A stretch of DNA of 64,000 bases. Source: Acidobacteriota bacterium. GTDB lineage: Bacteria; Acidobacteriota; Vicinamibacteria; Vicinamibacterales; JAFNAJ01. The position numbers and the translations under genes are program-made. Position 1 is the stretch's first letter, and every line of letters begins with the position of its first letter. The notes under the pieces are model-generated. The model did not search any database. It was given only the letters and a program-made list of their open reading frames with translations, and had not been told where the DNA came from. Positions 32,348-41,757 of the stretch are shown here, one piece after another. The stretch lies in contig JAHDVP010000002.1 in NCBI GenBank assembly GCA_023384575.1, forward strand, positions 234,693 to 298,692, written 5' to 3'.

Positions 32348-35239
32348 ATGAAGGTCGTCGAACGCGTGCTGCTCGTCGCGGCGGGCCTGCTGCTCGCCAG
32401 CGCGGCCGGCGCGCAAGTCCGCCAGGCGGAAATCTCCGGTACCATCACGGATCAGGCTCGGGCCGTCCTGCCCGGCGTCACGGTCAGCGCGACCCACGTG
32501 GGCACGCAGCAGACGCGGACCACGGTGACCGACGGCACCGGCAGCTTCCTGCTCACCGCCCTGCCGATTGGCGAGTACGAGATCCGGGCGGAACTGTCGG
32601 GCTTCGCGCCGGTGGTCATCACCGGGTACCGTCTCAGCCTCGGCGACAGCACCCGGCTCGACCTCACGCTGCAGATCAGCGGCCTCGAGGAGACGATCAC
32701 GGTCGCCACCGAGATCCCGCTCATCGACACGAAGAAGTCGGACCTCGCCGGGCGCATCGACCAGGTGCAGATGGAGGAGCTGCCGCTCAGCGGCCGCAAC
32801 TGGCTGAACTTCGCGACGCTCGCGCCTGGCGTCAAGTCGGACGGGTCTGGCGGGCAGCCCACCGCGGGCGTCGGCGACAACCGCATGAGCAAGGTGTTCG
32901 TCGACGGCGGGTCGGTGCAGAACCTCTCGACGGTCGCCATCGACCTCGAGGTCTCGAAGGAGATCGTCGCCGAGTTCGAGGTCATCACGAACCGGTTCGA
33001 CGCCGTCATGGGCCATGCCGGCACGAGCGTGGTCAACGCGGTCACCAAGTCGGGCGCCGACCGGTTCTCGGGCTCGGCCTTCATCTACCAGCGCGACGAC
33101 TCCCTGAACGCGGAGGACTTCTTCACCGGCCGGGTCGAGCCGTACTCGAACCGTCAGATGGGCTTCACGCTCGGCGGACCCATCGTCCGCGGCAAGACGC
33201 ACTTCTTCGGCAGCTACGAGCGGCAGGAGGAGCCGAACACGAAGTCGTCGAACACCGGCATCGCGTCGCTCGATGCGCCCGTGGCCGCCGACGACGTCGC
33301 CGACCTGTACTTCCTGCGGGGCGATCACAGCCTGACGCAGAACCACCGGATGAGCGTGCGCTACAACCGCTTCCTGCGCGACCAGCCGCTCTCAGACCTC
33401 GGCGGCACGCGGCCGCTCTCGAATTCGCACAACAACATCTTCGAGACCAATCGCGCGGGCATGACGCTCAACTCGGTCTTCGGCAACCGCTTCGTCAACA
33501 CGACGTCGGTCACCTATCTCCGGAGCTTCCGCCGGTTCAACCGCCAGAGCGGCGTGCCCGACCGCGAGACCTACGGGTTCGCCGGCAGGGGCGACAACCA
33601 GCACACGTTCCCGGCGGTCACGATTGGCGGCGTCACCAACGTCGGCAACGAGCGCCCGTGGTTCTGGTACTTCCGCAACGACTCGTCGTACTTCTTCCAG
33701 GCGAAGGGGGCGCACAGCCTGAAGTTCGGCGGCGAGTGGAACCACCAGTACATCAGCGGCATCTTCGCCGCCAACTCGAACGGCACGTTCTTCTACGACC
33801 GCAACCCGGCCAACCTCGCCACCTGCTGCGCGAGCGGCAACCAGGCCGACTGGGACAAGTCGCAGTTCCCGATTCCGATCCGCTACTCGCAGGCGCTCGG
33901 CGACTTCTTCTACGACGCGCCGAACGACATCATCAGCGCGTTCGTCCAGGACGACTGGAGCGTGAACTCGCGGCTGACGCTCAACCTCGGGCTGCGCTAC
34001 GACCTCGAGATCGGCTCGCTCGGTCACGATCAGACCGGCCTCGTCACCGACCCGCGCAGCAACGACAAGAACAACTTCCAGCCGCGGGTCGGCTTCGCCT
34101 GGGACCTGCTGGGCACGGGACGCACGATCGTGCGCGGCGGCGGTGGTCTCTACTACGATCAGGTGTTCCTCAACGTCACCTTCAACCAGCGGCGGTCGAA
34201 CACCGGCCGCCAGGTGTCCGTGACGACGTTCAACACGAACAACGACCCGAACTTCGCGTTCGACCCGCTGGGCGGCCGCACCTTCGACGATTTCATCGTG
34301 GCGGCGGGCGCGACCAACGCGACGCGCATCGGCAGCGACACGGAGCAGCCGCACGTCTGGACGTGGTCGGGCGGCGTCGCGCACCAGCTCACGCCGGTGC
34401 TCGCCGTGAGCGCCGACTACGTCTACCAGCGATCGGACTCGATGCTCCGCTCGGTCGACGCCAACCTGTTCTGCTGCTGGCCCGACGGCAACCCTCTGCC
34501 CATCCGCGCGGGCAATTTCCCCGAGCTGGGCGGCGCCGTCCCGGGCTTCGGCCGGCCCGACCCCAGGTTCAACGCGATCACCGAGTACACCTCGTATGGC
34601 AAGTCGCGATACCACGGCCTGCAGCTCGCCCTCAACAGGCGGATGAGCGAGGGGTACCAGTTCGGGCTCTCGTACCTGCTCTCACGCAACCAGGACGACC
34701 ACAACGGCGCGTTCTCGCAGCCGCACAACCCCTTCAACCTCGCTGACGAGTACGCCGACTCGCTGCAGGACCAGCGGCATCGTTTCGTCGCCAACTGGGT
34801 GGTCCGCCTGCCCTGGGACTTCAACTTCAGCGGCATCCTGTTCGCCGCGTCAGGGCGCGCCATCGGCGTCTCGAGCGGCGGCATCGACATCAACGGCGAC
34901 GGCGTCACGGGCGGCGATCGGCCGATCTGTGGCCAGGACCCGCGGTTCAACCCCGGTTGCAGCTTCCTCGGCATCCCGAACGGCCAGCGAGTGCCGAAGA
35001 ACGCGCTTCGCTCCGACCCAGTGTACCGGACCGACCTGCGGGTCGCGCGTCGCTTCACCTTCGGTCGCGTCTCGTTCGACCCGAGCATCGAGGTCTTCAA
35101 CGTCTTCAACCGGCAGAACAACAACCCGGGGAGCTACAACAACAACCTGGCCAACGCCCGGTTCGGTCAGCCGGGGCGTTCCGCCCTGCTGCCCTACCTG
35201 CCTCGTCAAGCGCAGGTCGCCGTCCGCATGTCGTTCTGA
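32348..35239 (+). CDS. TonB-dependent receptor 1 with carboxypeptidase-regulatory domain
   Basis: A 963-residue outer-membrane receptor. The ATG at 32348 (AGGGGAGGG upstream) gives a signal peptide of about 24 residues (VERVLLVAAGLLLASAAGAQ). Residues 27-112 are a CarboxypepD_reg/CNA-B-like domain (ISGTITDQARAVLPGVTVSA). A plug follows at about 120-235, with LPLSGRNWLNFATLAPGV and FVDGGSVQNLS. The rest is a 22-strand-type barrel ending in AQVAVRMSF, with C-terminal Phe. Receptors of this architecture (Oar/SusC-like) import large substrates such as oligosaccharides, peptides or chelates using TonB. There is no adjacent SusD or TonB gene. Its strong promoter implies high expression. Confidence 0.9.
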   Translation: MKVVERVLLVAAGLLLASAAGAQVRQAEISGTITDQARAVLPGVTVSATHVGTQQTRTTVTDGTGSFLLTALPIGEYEIRAELSGFAPVVITGYRLSLGDSTRLDLTLQISGLEETITVATEIPLIDTKKSDLAGRIDQVQMEELPLSGRNWLNFATLAPGVKSDGSGGQPTAGVGDNRMSKVFVDGGSVQNLSTVAIDLEVSKEIVAEFEVITNRFDAVMGHAGTSVVNAVTKSGADRFSGSAFIYQRDDSLNAEDFFTGRVEPYSNRQMGFTLGGPIVRGKTHFFGSYERQEEPNTKSSNTGIASLDAPVAADDVADLYFLRGDHSLTQNHRMSVRYNRFLRDQPLSDLGGTRPLSNSHNNIFETNRAGMTLNSVFGNRFVNTTSVTYLRSFRRFNRQSGVPDRETYGFAGRGDNQHTFPAVTIGGVTNVGNERPWFWYFRNDSSYFFQAKGAHSLKFGGEWNHQYISGIFAANSNGTFFYDRNPANLATCCASGNQADWDKSQFPIPIRYSQALGDFFYDAPNDIISAFVQDDWSVNSRLTLNLGLRYDLEIGSLGHDQTGLVTDPRSNDKNNFQPRVGFAWDLLGTGRTIVRGGGGLYYDQVFLNVTFNQRRSNTGRQVSVTTFNTNNDPNFAFDPLGGRTFDDFIVAAGATNATRIGSDTEQPHVWTWSGGVAHQLTPVLAVSADYVYQRSDSMLRSVDANLFCCWPDGNPLPIRAGNFPELGGAVPGFGRPDPRFNAITEYTSYGKSRYHGLQLALNRRMSEGYQFGLSYLLSRNQDDHNGAFSQPHNPFNLADEYADSLQDQRHRFVANWVVRLPWDFNFSGILFAASGRAIGVSSGGIDINGDGVTGGDRPICGQDPRFNPGCSFLGIPNGQRVPKNALRSDPVYRTDLRVARRFTFGRVSFDPSIEVFNVFNRQNNNPGSYNNNLANARFGQPGRSALLPYLPRQAQVAVRMSF

Positions 35240-35311
35240 TTCCGAAGGTCGCTGCGCCCCTCCTCCGCAGCACACCCCCTGGCCGCCGGCGAGTCCCTCC
35301 CTCGCCGGCGG

Positions 35312-35989
35312 TCAGGGATCGTTTCGCGTTCCACCAGCACCCACACCCACGACGTCACGCAGGTCGTCGGGCGACTCGAGCCAGTGCGTCGGCTCGCCCC
35401 GCGCGAGCTCGTCGCGGCCAAACGGCCCCCACAACGCGGCCGCCGTGGCCACGCCGGCCGCCCGGCCGCATGCGAGGTCGTGCAGGCTGTCGCCGATGAA
35501 CAGCACCGCCGCGCGGTCGTGCCACCGCAGGCGCTCGAGCGCGACGTCGACAGGTTCCCGGTCCGGCTTCGGCCGGCGCACGTCGTCGCAGCCCACGACG
35601 ACCTCGAAGGCATCGGTCAACCCCATCACGTCGAGTCCGCGCTTCGCCGTAGACCTGTTCTTGCTCGTGACGAGGCCCAGACGGCGTCGGGCCCGCCGCA
35701 GGTCCTCGACGAGGCCCACGACGCCGTCGAACGCCGACACCCGGGCATCGTGATGCGCCAGGTTGAACGCGCGGTAGTGCGCGAAGAGCGCCGCCTGTTC
35801 GTCGGCGCGGGTGGTCCACCGTGCGAAGTGATCGACGAGGGGCGTGCCGACCCCGGCGAGCAGCTCGGCGCGCGGCGGGGGCGTGCGGCCGATGGCTTCG
35901 AAGGCATGTTCGAAGCTGTCGAGAATGAGCGGCACCGAGTCGAGCAGCGTGCCGTCGAGATCGAAGAGGAGCACCGAGTAGGTCGTCAT
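35312..35989 (-). CDS. HAD-family phosphatase (phosphoglycolate phosphatase/PpaX-like)
   Basis: A 225-residue HAD hydrolase, counted from the ATG at 35989 that starts MTTYSVLLFDLDGTLLDSV. Motif I is DLDGT with nucleophile Asp10 and acid Asp12; motif II is VTSKN; motif III and IV are in RPKPDREPVDVAL and FIGDSLHDLACGRAAG. A helical cap lies at 15-80, giving subfamily I. GVGTPLVDHF and the general pattern match phosphoglycolate phosphatase or PpaX. It is divergent from the DUF5916 gene, with about 100 bp between them. Confidence 0.85.
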   Translation of the reverse strand: MTTYSVLLFDLDGTLLDSVPLILDSFEHAFEAIGRTPPPRAELLAGVGTPLVDHFARWTTRADEQAALFAHYRAFNLAHHDARVSAFDGVVGLVEDLRRARRRLGLVTSKNRSTAKRGLDVMGLTDAFEVVVGCDDVRRPKPDREPVDVALERLRWHDRAAVLFIGDSLHDLACGRAAGVATAAALWGPFGRDELARGEPTHWLESPDDLRDVVGVGAGGTRNDP

Positions 35990-36091
35990 GAGGCGTTCAG
36001 CGGGGGCGCACATCACGCCGGCAAGCATAGCCGACTCGCTGTGGTACGATCGCGTCGGCGAGCGACCTGCGCGCGCCCCTTCCGCTCCACG

Positions 36092-38290
36092 ATGATCCCT
36101 CCCGTGCGTGTGTCCTTCGTCTCCGTCGGGGCCGCCCTCGGCCTGCTGCTCGCGTGCGATCCGGGCGCGGCCTCGCCTGCGTCCAGTACCGGACGCCCGA
36201 CGGTGCGCGGCGAGCGGCTGGCCGACGACGAGCGCGTCGCGCTCGACGGACGCCTCGACGAACCGATCTGGCGGCGCACGACGCCCGCCGCCTCGTTCCT
36301 GCAGCGCGAGCCGATCGAGGGCGCCGATCCGACGCAGCTCACCGAGGTCCACGTCGCCTACGATCGCCACGCGCTCTACCTGGGCATCCTCCTGCACGAC
36401 ACCGACCCGTCGGCCGTGCTCGGCTACCAGCGCCAGCGCGACGCCGACCTCTCGTCCGACGACCGCTTCCAGTTCGTCCTCGACACGTTCCTCGATGGCC
36501 GGACGGCCTACTTCTTCGAGATCAACCCGGCGGGCCAGATGGGCGACGGCCTGCTGCGGGCTGGGAGCGTCAACCGCTCGTGGGATGGCATCTGGGAGGC
36601 GCGCGTCGCGCGCGACGCCCACGGCTGGTCGGCCGAGATCCGCCTCCCGTTTCGCACGCTGAACTTCGACCCGAAGCTCGAAGCCTGGGGCATCAACTTC
36701 CAGCGGACCATCCGCCGGTACAACGAGGATGCCCTCTGGAGCGGGCATCGTCGCAACGAGGGACTGTTCTCGGTGGTGCACGCCGGCCGGCTGGTCGGCC
36801 TCGAGGGCGTCTCGCAGGGGCTCGGCCTCGAAGCCCGGCCCTACACCGCCGCGTCGTCGAAACAGGCGCCCGGGGCGCAGGGCGTCGGCGCGACCGATGT
36901 CGGCGTCGACATCGGCTACAGCATCACGCCGAGCCTGCGTGCGGCGCTCACGGTGAACACCGACTTCGCCGAGACCGACGTCGATCAGCGACAGGTCAAC
37001 CTCACCCGGTTTCCGCTCCAGTTCCCCGAGCGGCGCCAGTTCTTCCTCGAGGGGTCGAGCGTCTACTCGTTTGCGCCGGCAAGTGGCGTCAACCCCTACT
37101 TCAGCCGCCGCATCGGCCTCGTCGACGGTGAGCCCGCGCCGATCGTCTACGGCGCGCGACTCGGAGGCCAGGCCGGCCCCTTCGACGTGGGCCTGCTGCA
37201 CGTGCGGACCGCGCGCGAGGGCACGGTCGCCGCCGAAGACTTCACGGTCGCCCGTCTGCGGCGCAACGTCTGGCGGCAGTCATCGCTCGGCGCCATCTAC
37301 ACGCGTCGTGCCACCGACGGAACCGACGGGATCGATTCGCTCCCGGCACGGCAGACAGTCGGCGTCGATGTCGACCTGAACACGTCGACCTTCCTCGGCG
37401 ACAAGAACGTGCGCTTCGAGGGCTTCTACGTGTGGCACACGAACCCCGCATCGACCGCCACGCCGGCGCGCGAGCGATCGTCGCGCGGGGTGCGCCTCGC
37501 GTTTCCACAGGACGCCTGGCGCGCGCACGTGTCGCTGCGCGAGTTCGGCCGCGAATGGGACCCGGCGGTCGGCTTCGCGCCACGCCGGGGGTTCCGCCGA
37601 CTCCAGCCGAGCGTAGCCTGGTCGCCGCGGCCGCGATGGCGGGCCGTGAGACAGCTCGACTTCGAGGTGAGCTTCGAGCACCTTACCGACCTGAGCGGCC
37701 GTCTGGAGACGCAACGCCTTTCTCTCACACCCGTCGACATCCGGTTCGAGAGCGGGGACCGTCTCGAATGGGAGTGGACGCGCGCCTTCGAGCGGCTCGA
37801 CGTACCGTTTGCCATCGCCTCGGGCGTCGTCCTCCCGGCGGGCGACTACCGCTTCGACGACATGGAGCTCAGCGTGAGCTCCGCGAGCCGGCGGCGCGTC
37901 TCGGCCGGCGGCAGCCTGCGCTGGGGTGAGTTCTGGTCGGGCACGCGACGCCAGGTCGATGGCGGGCTGACGATCCGGCCGACCAGCGGCGTGCGGGTCA
38001 CGTTCGAGGGCGACCGCCGCCTGGTTCGCCTGCCGGAAGGACGCTTCGCGACCACGCTGGGCCGACTGAGCGCGCAGTGGCAGGCGAGCCCGTGGACGGC
38101 GGCCACGGCCACGGTACAGTACGACACGGTGAGCCGGATCGCGGGACTCTACTCGCGCCTGCGCTGGATCGTCCGCCCGGGCAGCGACGTCTACGTCGTC
38201 TACACCCACAACTGGCAGCAGCACGACACGCGATGGTCGACCCTGTCGCGCGGGGCGACGACGAAGGTCAACTACACGCACCGGTTCTGA
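36092..38290 (+). CDS. CBM9/DUF5916 outer-membrane barrel protein
   Basis: A 732-residue exported protein. Residues 1-30 are a signal peptide (SFVSVGAALGLLLACDPGAASPA). Residues 45-205 form a CBM9-like domain: VALDGRLDEPIWRR, EVHVAYDRHALYLGILLHD and WSAEIRLPFRTLNF. The rest is a DUF5916 barrel: INFQRTIRRYNEDALWSG, FPLQFPERRQFFLEGSSVY and NPYFSRRIGL are hallmark segments, and the protein ends in TKVNYTHRF. This family is common in Bacteroidota and Acidobacteriota; function unknown. A TACGAT box is at 36045-36050. Its stop is only six bases from the stop of the convergent peroxidase gene. Confidence 0.88.
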   Translation: MIPPVRVSFVSVGAALGLLLACDPGAASPASSTGRPTVRGERLADDERVALDGRLDEPIWRRTTPAASFLQREPIEGADPTQLTEVHVAYDRHALYLGILLHDTDPSAVLGYQRQRDADLSSDDRFQFVLDTFLDGRTAYFFEINPAGQMGDGLLRAGSVNRSWDGIWEARVARDAHGWSAEIRLPFRTLNFDPKLEAWGINFQRTIRRYNEDALWSGHRRNEGLFSVVHAGRLVGLEGVSQGLGLEARPYTAASSKQAPGAQGVGATDVGVDIGYSITPSLRAALTVNTDFAETDVDQRQVNLTRFPLQFPERRQFFLEGSSVYSFAPASGVNPYFSRRIGLVDGEPAPIVYGARLGGQAGPFDVGLLHVRTAREGTVAAEDFTVARLRRNVWRQSSLGAIYTRRATDGTDGIDSLPARQTVGVDVDLNTSTFLGDKNVRFEGFYVWHTNPASTATPARERSSRGVRLAFPQDAWRAHVSLREFGREWDPAVGFAPRRGFRRLQPSVAWSPRPRWRAVRQLDFEVSFEHLTDLSGRLETQRLSLTPVDIRFESGDRLEWEWTRAFERLDVPFAIASGVVLPAGDYRFDDMELSVSSASRRRVSAGGSLRWGEFWSGTRRQVDGGLTIRPTSGVRVTFEGDRRLVRLPEGRFATTLGRLSAQWQASPWTAATATVQYDTVSRIAGLYSRLRWIVRPGSDVYVVYTHNWQQHDTRWSTLSRGATTKVNYTHRF

Positions 38291-38296
38291 AGCGCG

Positions 38297-39334
38297 CTAC
38301 ATCTCGGGGCGCGGCGTCGTCGCGGTGCTCGGCGGCAGGATGGGATAGACCACCTGCGGCTGGTCGCCGGTGAGCGACTCGAGGAACGCGGCGATGTCGC
38401 GCGCCTCGGCGTCGGTCAGGGTTGCGCCGAGCTGGCTGCTGCCCATGATGGCGACCGCCTCCACGAGATCCCACACCTCGCCCGAATGGAAGTAGGGCGC
38501 GGTGAGCGCGATGTTGCGCAGGGGCGACGCGCGGAACACGTACTCGTCGCTGGCCGTCTGAGTGACCTCGAACCGCCCGCGATCGCCGGCCGGCAACACA
38601 TCGGCACCGGGCTTCTTGACCACGCCGAAGGGGAAGTAGCCGTCGCCACCGAGGTTGACGCCGCTGTGGCACGTCACGCACCCCTTGTCGACGAACAGCT
38701 CGAGCCCCCGATGCTGCACGGGCGAAAGCGCCCGGTCGTCGCCGCGGAGGAAGCGATCGAACGGCGCGTTCGGCGTCAGGAGTGTGGCCTCGAAGACCTC
38801 GATGGCCCGCGCCATGTTCTCGAAGGTCACCGGGTCGGCCTCTCCAGGAAACGCGGCTTTGAATCGCTCGACGTACTCGGGAATGCTCTTGAGCGTCTCC
38901 ACGGCGCGCGCGGGCGTGTTGTTCATCTCGACGGCCGCCTGCACCGGCCCCTGCGCCTGCTCCATGAGGTCCTTCGCCCGGCCGTCCCAGAACTGCGCAG
39001 TGTTGAAGACGGCGTTGAGCACCGTGGGCGCGTTGCGGGGCCCGCGCTGCCAGCCATGACCGACGGAGGTCGGTACGTTGTCGGCCCCGCCCGTGCCGAT
39101 GGCATGGCACGTGTTGCAGCTGATGATGCCGCTCTTCGAGAGTCGAGGCTCGAAGTAGAGCATCCGGCCCAGATCCACCTTCTCGGGACTGGCCGGGTTG
39201 CCCGGAATCTCGGGCGCGGTGGTGGGAATCGGTTCGAAGTAGTCACCCACCCGGCTGCGGAGGTCGTCGGCCGTCACGGCCACGCTGACGATGAGGGGCA
39301 ACACGAACAGGCCGCCCCAGAACGCGTTCGACAT
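38297..39334 (-). CDS. Di-heme cytochrome c peroxidase/MauG-family protein
   Basis: A 345-residue periplasmic protein. Residues 1-22 are a signal peptide. Two c-type heme sites are present: CNTCH (Cys73, Cys76, His77) and CVTCH (Cys219, Cys222, His223). RGPRNAPTVLNAVFNTAQFWDGRAKDL, LTPNAPFDRFLRGDD and FRASPLRNIALTAPYFHSGEVWDLVEAV are typical of the CcpA/MauG group, and a distal ligand probably lies in the last. It would reduce hydrogen peroxide with electrons from a small cytochrome, or act as a MauG-like oxidase. No cytochrome partner is adjacent. Confidence 0.9.
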   Translation of the reverse strand: MSNAFWGGLFVLPLIVSVAVTADDLRSRVGDYFEPIPTTAPEIPGNPASPEKVDLGRMLYFEPRLSKSGIISCNTCHAIGTGGADNVPTSVGHGWQRGPRNAPTVLNAVFNTAQFWDGRAKDLMEQAQGPVQAAVEMNNTPARAVETLKSIPEYVERFKAAFPGEADPVTFENMARAIEVFEATLLTPNAPFDRFLRGDDRALSPVQHRGLELFVDKGCVTCHSGVNLGGDGYFPFGVVKKPGADVLPAGDRGRFEVTQTASDEYVFRASPLRNIALTAPYFHSGEVWDLVEAVAIMGSSQLGATLTDAEARDIAAFLESLTGDQPQVVYPILPPSTATTPRPEM

Positions 39335-39478
39335 CGCTCGTCTCCTCTTCCGCGTCGCGCGACACGCGCGGACGTCTGGGGGCCATCGCGCCCGGCTAGT
39401 CTACAACGGTTGCCCGATCGCCCGCCAAGAGCGGCAGCCGAGCGCGATCCGCGGGCGGCACGCGGGTCGACCGCACGG

Positions 39479-40039
39479 TCACACGTCGTAGCGCTGGTCC
39501 TCCATGCCGAGGTCGAGCGTCTTGCCGTCGAGCGTGATTTCGCCAGCCGCAATCCGGTCGCGGAGGATGCGCCGCGCCGCGCCGAAGTACTCGTGCGGTA
39601 CGACGAGACGCCGCGCTGCCTGCTGCGACTTCGGGACGAGCAGCAGCGTCACCTGGTCGTCTTCATGCCACTTGATCTCGCCGATGTCCCGGTAGGCCAG
39701 GAACCCATCGTGCATCCACACCCCGCGACCGAAGAAGCCGTACGCGAGCTGGAGACGCCGAGGGCGCATGTAGCCGTAGTAGACGAGCATCATGATCTCG
39801 CCGAAGGCCGTGGTGGGCAGCTGGCGCAGCACGATCAGCTTCACGAAGACCAGGATGAAGAGGATCACGCTGAGCGTGACCTCGACGCTGTGAAACGGCG
39901 GGTGGGGCACGGGCCAGGTGAGCACGGCCGAGGGCCGCAGACGCCGGTTGCGGAGAATGCGCAGACCCAGCGTGACGTTGGCCACGAGGAACCCGAGGCC
40001 GAAGACGAGCAGCACGCGCGGTAGGAGCGCTTCGGGCAC
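39479..40039 (-). CDS. Two-helix membrane protein (DUF5673-like)
   Basis: A 186-residue protein of unknown role, taken from a GTG at 40039. Two hydrophobic helices (about 8-26, LLVFGLGFLVANVTLG; about 50-70, TLSVILFILVFVKLIVL) precede a soluble C-terminus with YRDIGEIKWHEDDQVTLLLVP and RRILRDRIAAGEI, which resembles a PH-like or DUF5673 domain. An earlier in-frame GTG at 40099 would lie upstream of the predicted transcription start, so I prefer 40039, although it lacks a clear ribosome site. Confidence 0.65.
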   Translation of the reverse strand: MPEALLPRVLLVFGLGFLVANVTLGLRILRNRRLRPSAVLTWPVPHPPFHSVEVTLSVILFILVFVKLIVLRQLPTTAFGEIMMLVYYGYMRPRRLQLAYGFFGRGVWMHDGFLAYRDIGEIKWHEDDQVTLLLVPKSQQAARRLVVPHEYFGAARRILRDRIAAGEITLDGKTLDLGMEDQRYDV

Positions 40040-40083
40040 GGGCGTAACTCGGGATGGGGGAAGCCGGGACGGGGACGCCCCTG

Positions 40084-40112
40084 CTTGTACTCCGCCCACC
40101 GCCGAGCGTCAA
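40084..40112 (-). promoter_or_regulatory. Predicted sigma-70 promoter for the DUF5673-like gene
   Basis: Reading the minus strand, TTGACG (40112-40107) and TACAAG (40089-40084) are 17 bases apart. Transcription would start near 40077, between the thymidine kinase stop and the GTG at 40039. Confidence 0.45.
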
Positions 40113-40146
40113 GCCGCGGCACGGGCCGGCCGCGGGAACGCGCCGC

Positions 40147-40746
40147 TCAGCGGGGCGAAGCCGGCTCGGTGCCGGGGCCGGACAGCCGCGGGTCGAAGCA
40201 GGCGCGGCAACGCGCCTCGTACGTGCCGCTCGCGCCCACGAGGACGCGCTCGCTGCTCGCGACGAGCCGCTGGGTGTGATTGGCCGGGCTGCCGCACACG
40301 ACGCAGATGGCGAGCGTCTTGGTGATGTACTCGGCGATGGCCAGCAGTTGCGGCATGGGCTCGAACGGCTTCCCGAGGTAGTCCTGGTCGAGGCCCGCCA
40401 CGAGCACGCGCCGCCCCTGATCGGCCAGCGTGTTGCAGACGGCCGGCAGCTCGACGTCGAAGAACTGCCCCTCGTCGATGCCGACCACCTCCGTCTCGGG
40501 CCGCACGCGCTCGAGCAGCTCGCGCGACGTGGACACGTTCTCGGAGGGAATGCGCATCTCGCTGTGCGACGTGATGTGGTCGTCGCCGAAGCGGTCGTCG
40601 ATGCCTGGCTTGAAGATCTGGACCTTCTGGCGGGCGATCTGCGCGCGGCGCAGGCGGCGGATCAGCTCCTCGCTCTTGCCGCTGAACATGCTCCCGGTGA
40701 TCACCTCGATCCAGCCCGCCCCCGGCTTGTGTCGGACGATGTCCAT
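40147..40746 (-). CDS. tdk: Thymidine kinase (type II)
   Basis: A 199-residue salvage enzyme that phosphorylates thymidine with ATP. Walker A is [12 protein letters not shown] at 18-29 (MFSGKS is the TK signature). DEGQFF at 91-96 is Walker B with the catalytic Glu, and a structural zinc site is formed by CVVC and CRAC (C-terminal). The lasso segment [14 protein letters not shown], preceding the zinc domain, is also conserved. It lies 21 bases after the EF-P stop, so the two are likely one transcript with efp first. Confidence 0.95.
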   Translation of the reverse strand: MDIVRHKPGAGWIEVITGSMFSGKSEELIRRLRRAQIARQKVQIFKPGIDDRFGDDHITSHSEMRIPSENVSTSRELLERVRPETEVVGIDEGQFFDVELPAVCNTLADQGRRVLVAGLDQDYLGKPFEPMPQLLAIAEYITKTLAICVVCGSPANHTQRLVASSERVLVGASGTYEARCRACFDPRLSGPGTEPASPR

Positions 40747-40767
40747 CGGCCCGCTCCCCGCGCGGCC

Positions 40768-41331
40768 TCAGGCGCGCGACAAGTACTCGCCCGATTCGGT
40801 GTTGATCCGGACCACGTCGCCGGTGTTGACAAACGCCGGCACGTTCACGACCAGCCCCGTCTCGAGCGTCGCCGGCTTCACCTGGGCGCTCGCCGTCGCG
40901 CCCTTGATGCCGGGCACCGTGTCGGTGACGCGCAGGTCGACCGTCTGCGGCAGCTCGATGCCGACCGGCGCCCCCTCGAAGAACTCCACCTTGATGGTCG
41001 CCTCGGGCAGCAGGTATTGCATCGAGTCGCCGAGCGCTTCGGCCGAGAGGTGGATCTGCTCGTAGCTGCTCGTGTCCATGAAGAAGTAGTCGGTGCCGTC
41101 GTTGTAGAGGTACTGCATCTCTCGCTCGTCGAGCACGGCCTTGTCGACGACGTCCTCCGACCGGAAGCGGTGATCGATGAGCGACCCGTTGCGGACGTTC
41201 CGCATCTTGGCGCGCACGAACCCGCGAAGGTTCCCTGGCGTCACGTGCTGAACCTCGAGCAGCCGACAGAGCTCGCTGTTGTGCTTGATGAGGTGCCCCT
41301 TGCGGAGGCGCGTCGCGGGCATGGAAGGCAT
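40768..41331 (-). CDS. efp: Elongation factor P with a non-lysine loop tip
   Basis: A 187-residue translation factor that helps ribosomes through polyproline stretches. The three OB-like domains are evident: ATRLRKGHLIKHNSEL start, YLYNDGTDYFFMD in domain II, and VKPATLETGLVVNVPAFVNTGDVVRI plus GEYLSRA at the end. I chose the ATG at 41331, which gives the usual 185-190 length. The loop that enters the peptidyl-transferase centre reads TPGNLRGF with Asn34 at the place of the modified Lys34 of E. coli, followed by Leu35, Arg36. So it cannot use the EpmA or Lys pathway; an unmodified or Arg-based mode is possible. Confidence 0.93.
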   Translation of the reverse strand: MPSMPATRLRKGHLIKHNSELCRLLEVQHVTPGNLRGFVRAKMRNVRNGSLIDHRFRSEDVVDKAVLDEREMQYLYNDGTDYFFMDTSSYEQIHLSAEALGDSMQYLLPEATIKVEFFEGAPVGIELPQTVDLRVTDTVPGIKGATASAQVKPATLETGLVVNVPAFVNTGDVVRINTESGEYLSRA

Positions 41332-41417
41332 GACGGTTGGGCGGGTCCCTCTCCCTGGACGATTCGGGCCAGTAGAACCCCCGGATCGTAGCACAGCCCT
41401 CCGAGGCCGGCGACACC

Positions 41418-41550
41418 TCGATGAGCCCTCGGCTTGCCACCGCCACAGAACGGCCGCCGAACGGCGCGCGGCGCATCGCCCCCGACTGCCCGGTGGCCCC
41501 CGTGAGCCGCCGGCGCCGGGCGCCAGCCGAATCGTCGCATCCGGGCTTCT
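41418..41550 (+). repeat. Dispersed intergenic repeat, degenerate copy E1
   Basis: A head-like CTCGATGAGCCCTCGGCTTGC and tail GGGCGCCAGCCGAATCGTCG with CATCCGGGCTTC resemble those of copy D. The middle is heavily diverged. It is the first of three consecutive copies in the 620-bp gap between EF-P and Hsp20. Confidence 0.45.
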
Positions 41551-41555
41551 GACCC

Positions 41556-41750
41556 CAGTCCGACGTTCGGCTTGCGACGACCGGCCAGCGGCTACCGGCC
41601 AACACGATGACGATCGCCGTCTTCTCCTTGACCGGTCGCCTCACTGGCAGTGAAGCGACGGCCAGTCGTTCAATCGTCGATGTCTCCAACCAGGCCACCA
41701 GCCACCAGCCTGTCGCTGCCAGCCAGATTGTCGGATCAGGGCTACCCTTG
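41556..41750 (+). repeat. Dispersed intergenic repeat, copy E2
   Basis: CGACGTTCGGCTTGCGACGA, CCGGCCAGCGGCTACCGGCC, ACTGGCAGTGAAGCGACGGC, CCAACCAGGCCACCAGCC and CAGCCAGATTGTCGGATCAG, GGCT match copy D in order and spacing with about 70-75% identity by eye. It has the full-length form, unlike copy B. Confidence 0.65.
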
Positions 41751-41757
41751 AGGCGTG

